64,000 bases of DNA from Aliidiomarina sp. B3213 (GTDB taxonomy: Bacteria; Pseudomonadota; Gammaproteobacteria; Enterobacterales; Alteromonadaceae): the NCBI RefSeq assembly GCF_003290085.1, contig NZ_QMKJ01000001.1:372001-436000 (forward strand), given 5' to 3'. A program made the position numbers and the translations under genes. Within the stretch, counting starts at the first letter, position 1. The number at the start of each line of letters is the position of its first letter. Positions 61,349-64,000 of the stretch are shown piece after piece. The notes under the pieces were generated by a model, which was given only the letters and a program-made list of their open reading frames with translations, was not told the origin of the DNA and ran no database searches.

Positions 61349-62009
61349 AGAAGAAGTAAAACAAGAAGAAAACTCGGCAAAGCTTCCAAATAGTAAGGAA
61401 GTTATTGCCTATTTAGCAGAGCAATTCCCTAAGTGCTTTACGCTAGAAGGGGAAGCAAAGCCTCTGAAAATAGGTATATTTGAAGACTTGGCGAGCCGTC
61501 TTGCGGAAGATGAAAAAGTAAGTAAAACCAGACTGCGTGTAGCTTTGCGTCAGTATACAAACTCATGGCGCTACCTTCGTTGTGTGAAACAAGGCGTTGA
61601 ACGTGTGGACTTAGACGGTGGGAATGCGGGAACCGTAGAAACCGACCATGAAGAGCACGCTAAAGAAACGTTAGAAGCGTCGAAGGCAAAGGCGAACGCC
61701 AAGCGCAAAGAACAACAAAAAGACCAAGGTAAAGCGGCCAAGCCAGGCACTCGCAAACCTAAGCCGAAGAATAAGCCAAACGTACATAAACGTAAGCTTA
61801 GCTCGAAACCATCGGAAAAAGTTGTTGTCCAAACTGAAGCCGTGAAAGATTTGAGTCAATTAACTCAAGGTCAGAAGGTTCAAGTGAAATTCGGTAAGTC
61901 GCAAGTTTTTGCCACTGTAACGACAATTGATAAAACTGAAGCTCAAGTTCAACTAGACTCGGGTATGACGTTAAAGGTTTCAGTGAGCGACCTATACGAA
62001 GTTAAATAG
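61338..62009 (+). CDS. proQ: RNA chaperone ProQ
   Basis: A 223-residue FinO/ProQ-domain RNA-binding protein that stabilises small RNAs and mRNA 3' ends. The N-terminal FinO domain (VIAYLAEQFPKCFTLEGEAKPLKIGIFEDL, LRVALRQYTNSWRYL) is followed by a basic, Lys-rich linker (residues 110-165) and a C-terminal Tudor-like domain (LTQGQKVQVKFGKSQVFATVTTI). The start is GTG inside the previous gene (11-base overlap). It precedes prc by 8 bases, as in E. coli. Confidence 0.96.
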   Translation: MTNKEEVKQEENSAKLPNSKEVIAYLAEQFPKCFTLEGEAKPLKIGIFEDLASRLAEDEKVSKTRLRVALRQYTNSWRYLRCVKQGVERVDLDGGNAGTVETDHEEHAKETLEASKAKANAKRKEQQKDQGKAAKPGTRKPKPKNKPNVHKRKLSSKPSEKVVVQTEAVKDLSQLTQGQKVQVKFGKSQVFATVTTIDKTEAQVQLDSGMTLKVSVSDLYEVK

Positions 62010-62017
62010 GAGTAGTG

Positions 62018-64000
62018 ATGGTGAAGAATTTAGTTCGCTTTTTAGGTATTGGTCTTAGCGCGCTTTCGCTAAGCGTGTATGCCGTTGATGCAAACTACAG
62101 TGTTGAGGATATTCCTCAGTTAGCACCTGAGTCACAACACGAAGTAGCAAGCAAGCGTATTTCATCGTACTTCACCCGATATCACTATGGCCGTGCAGAA
62201 CTCACCCAAGAAATGGGTGAGCAAATTTTTGACCGCTATGTGGAGCAACTTGACTATAACAAGATGTTCCTCTTGCAAACCGATATAGAGCAATTCTCTG
62301 ACCAACGCAGTCAATTTAACCGATTCGTCGAAAAAGGTGAGTTAGCTGTTGCGTTTGAAATGTACCAATTGCATTTAGAGCGCCGTATGCAGCGTTATGA
62401 ATACGCGTTGTCTTTATTAGATGAAACGTTTAGTTTTGATCAGGAAGACGAACGTTTTTACTACGACCGTGAAGATGCAAGCTGGGCGACTAGTGAAGAA
62501 GAGCTCAATGAAATCTGGGATAAGCGTGTTCGCAGCGATGCGATTAACCTTGCGTTAGCCGGTCGCAGTGAAGAAGAGATTAAAGACAACTTAACTCGCC
62601 GCTACCAAACAGCATTACAGCGTATCGTTCAAGCTGAAAGCGAAGATGCTTTTCAAACGGTAATGAATGCTTTTGCACGTAGTGTAGACGCCCATACGAG
62701 CTATCTATCACCGCGCAACGCTGAGCGCTTCCAGCAAAATATGAATCTCTCATTAGAGGGAATCGGTGCCGTATTACAAGCCGAATATGATTACACCGTT
62801 ATTCGTAGCTTGGTTCCGGGTGGTCCCGCTGACCGTTCTGGCGAAATAAGCCCTGAAGACAAGATTATTGCGGTAGCACAAGGCGACCAAGAGTTTGTCG
62901 ATGTTATCGGTTGGCGTTTAGACGACGTAGTTGAACTTATTACTGGCCCGAAAGGCAGCGTAGTTCGTTTACAAATTTTGTCGGGTAGCCAGGGTAGTGC
63001 AGCGACGCCCAAAACAGTCGAAATAACACGCGAAGAAATTCGACTAGAAGACCGCGAAGCGAAGCTTGAAATTAAGACTGATGATAACCAGTCGACTGTA
63101 GGTGTTATCGAAATACCGGCTTTTTACAACAACTTAAGTGGTGATGTTCGCGAGCTGATTGCCGAAGCTAACGAAAGCAACGTTGAGGGATTGGTTATTG
63201 ACCTACGCGGCAACGGTGGTGGTGCGCTTAATGAAGCCATTTACCTTACCGGTTTGTTCATTGACTCTGGACCTGTGGTTCAGGTTCGAGACAGCGCGGG
63301 CCGGGTAGATGTAAGTGAAGATCCCGATCCTAGTATTGTTTACGACGGTCCGTTAGTAGTTATGGTAGACCGTTATAGTGCGTCAGCATCAGAGATATTT
63401 GCCGCGGCAATTCAAGACTACGGGCGTGGAGTTATTGTTGGTGAGCAGACGTTTGGTAAGGGCACAGTACAACAGCATCGTGGTCTGCAGCGCCGATTCG
63501 ACTTTTACTCTGAGCCTATGGGGAGCGTGCAATACACCATTGCTAAGTTTTACCGCGTAAATGGTGGCAGCACACAACACAAAGGCGTAGTTCCTGATAT
63601 TGCCTTCCCTACACCGGTAGATCCTGAAGAGTTTGGTGAAAGCCAAGCTGACAACGCGTTACCATGGGACCAAATTGACTCTACAGAATACCAACGTCTT
63701 AATTTCTTTAACTCGGAAATTTTGAATCAATTAGCGTCGGCCCATGAGAGTCGTATTAACGAAGATCCTGAATTCGTGTACGTACTGGAAGACATTGAAC
63801 GTTATAAAGAAGCTGAAGAACAAAACTATGTCAGCCTTGTTCTTGAAGAACGCCAGGCGGAAACTGAAGAGAATAAAGAAAGACGCTTAGCTCGGGCAAA
63901 TGAGCGCATGCAAAGAGACGGTCTAGAACCTGTTGATGACATCGATGACGTGCCTGAGCAGTATTTCGAAACCGACCCATACCTACAAGAGACGGTGTCT
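62018..64000 (+). CDS. prc: carboxy-terminal (tail-specific) protease Prc, 3' end outside window
   Basis: A periplasmic S41 serine protease that degrades proteins with nonpolar C-termini and trims penicillin-binding protein 3. 661 codons are visible with no stop before the window end, so the gene is cut near its 3' end (E. coli Prc is 682 residues). A signal peptide (LVRFLGIGLSALSLSVYA) is followed by a long helical N-domain, a PDZ domain (GVIEIPAFY is after it; LVPGGPADRSGEI in it), and the catalytic region DRYSASASEIFAAAIQDYGRG with the Ser and QTFGKGTVQ with the Lys. An AGGAG site precedes the ATG. It is operon-linked to proQ (8 bases). Confidence 0.96.
   Translation, partial: MVKNLVRFLGIGLSALSLSVYAVDANYSVEDIPQLAPESQHEVASKRISSYFTRYHYGRAELTQEMGEQIFDRYVEQLDYNKMFLLQTDIEQFSDQRSQFNRFVEKGELAVAFEMYQLHLERRMQRYEYALSLLDETFSFDQEDERFYYDREDASWATSEEELNEIWDKRVRSDAINLALAGRSEEEIKDNLTRRYQTALQRIVQAESEDAFQTVMNAFARSVDAHTSYLSPRNAERFQQNMNLSLEGIGAVLQAEYDYTVIRSLVPGGPADRSGEISPEDKIIAVAQGDQEFVDVIGWRLDDVVELITGPKGSVVRLQILSGSQGSAATPKTVEITREEIRLEDREAKLEIKTDDNQSTVGVIEIPAFYNNLSGDVRELIAEANESNVEGLVIDLRGNGGGALNEAIYLTGLFIDSGPVVQVRDSAGRVDVSEDPDPSIVYDGPLVVMVDRYSASASEIFAAAIQDYGRGVIVGEQTFGKGTVQQHRGLQRRFDFYSEPMGSVQYTIAKFYRVNGGSTQHKGVVPDIAFPTPVDPEEFGESQADNALPWDQIDSTEYQRLNFFNSEILNQLASAHESRINEDPEFVYVLEDIERYKEAEEQNYVSLVLEERQAETEENKERRLARANERMQRDGLEPVDDIDDVPEQYFETDPYLQETVS

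Noticed and set aside
62018-64000. Possible disrupted gene at the right end
   Set aside because: The frame is continuous with complete Prc motifs and simply runs off the window; no frameshift or internal stop was seen.

Overview
The window reads as a chromosomal core segment of a marine-type gammaproteobacterium of the order Alteromonadales, most like Idiomarinaceae. This is inferred from gene content and gene order and was not tested by a search. The supporting signs are gene blocks shared with Escherichia/Vibrio/Shewanella-type genomes: trxB-aat-infA facing clpA-clpS-cspD, yejK facing yejL-yejM, lolA-rarA-crcB-serS, a uvrY-like gene with uvrC-pgsA-tRNA-Gly-tRNA-Cys-tRNA-Leu, yccA beside tRNA-Ser, and msrC-proQ-prc. 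To these are added a Kdo kinase, alanine dehydrogenase with a divergent Lrp, and a GAPDH with an N-terminal extension. No plasmid, prophage, IS element, rRNA operon or CRISPR array was seen.

Layout. 1-2.6 kb: 3' part of a gamma-glutamyltransferase gene, a small lipoprotein, a HIT protein and hspQ. 2.7-7 kb: a PilZ protein, metG, the Fe-S carrier gene mrp/apbC and dcd. 7-10.7 kb: a large secreted M14 carboxypeptidase translationally coupled to a YvcK/CofD-like gene. 10.8-16.6 kb: envelope genes, namely Kdo transferase waaA with Kdo kinase kdkA, three small lipoproteins, a YgjV-like membrane protein, a TraF-like outer-membrane barrel and two small membrane proteins. 16.7-20 kb: tRNA-Pro, yejM, yejL and yejK. 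20-26.4 kb: cspD, clpSA, infA, aat, trxB and ald. 26.5-33.7 kb: lrp, ftsK, lolA, rarA, two tandem crcB genes and serS. 33.7-36.4 kb: tusE, tusC, tusD (no tusB), yccA, tRNA-Ser and a non-coding repeat block. 36.4-42.7 kb: a DUF2868/GTPase pair, a UvrY/GacA-like regulator with an apparently dead receiver, uvrC, pgsA and three tRNAs. 42.8-45.1 kb: the most accessory-looking part, a tiny ORF and a 615-residue protein ending in a PD-(D/E)xK nuclease motif. 45.1-50.4 kb: a divergent LysR/LysE pair, a two-domain PTPS/QueD-like protein, an M23 peptidase and an M61 peptidase. 50.5-58.1 kb: a LytS/LytR-type two-component system, a DUF6279 lipoprotein, pykA, msrB, a long GAPDH and a cytosolic M14 peptidase. 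58.2-64 kb: an alanine/glycine:sodium symporter, small genes including yeaC, msrC, an acidic 98-aa protein, proQ, and prc running off the end.

Working together. Envelope assembly and surveillance is a recurring theme (waaA-kdkA, lolA, yejM, several lipoproteins, prc). A second theme is protein quality control and translation (clpS-clpA-aat as the N-end rule pathway, metG, serS, infA, hspQ, tusCDE for tRNA 2-thiolation). A third is peptide and amino-acid use, typical of Idiomarinaceae-like bacteria (GGT, M14, M61, M23, alanine dehydrogenase/Lrp, AGCS symporter, LysE exporter).

No complete new multi-gene system is evident. The best leads are the tRNA-linked solitary nuclease-like gene, the tandem PTPS-fold protein whose catalytic halves look split between its two domains, the 89-bp repeat pair behind tRNA-Ser, the receiver-dead UvrY homologue, and the tus cluster lacking tusB.
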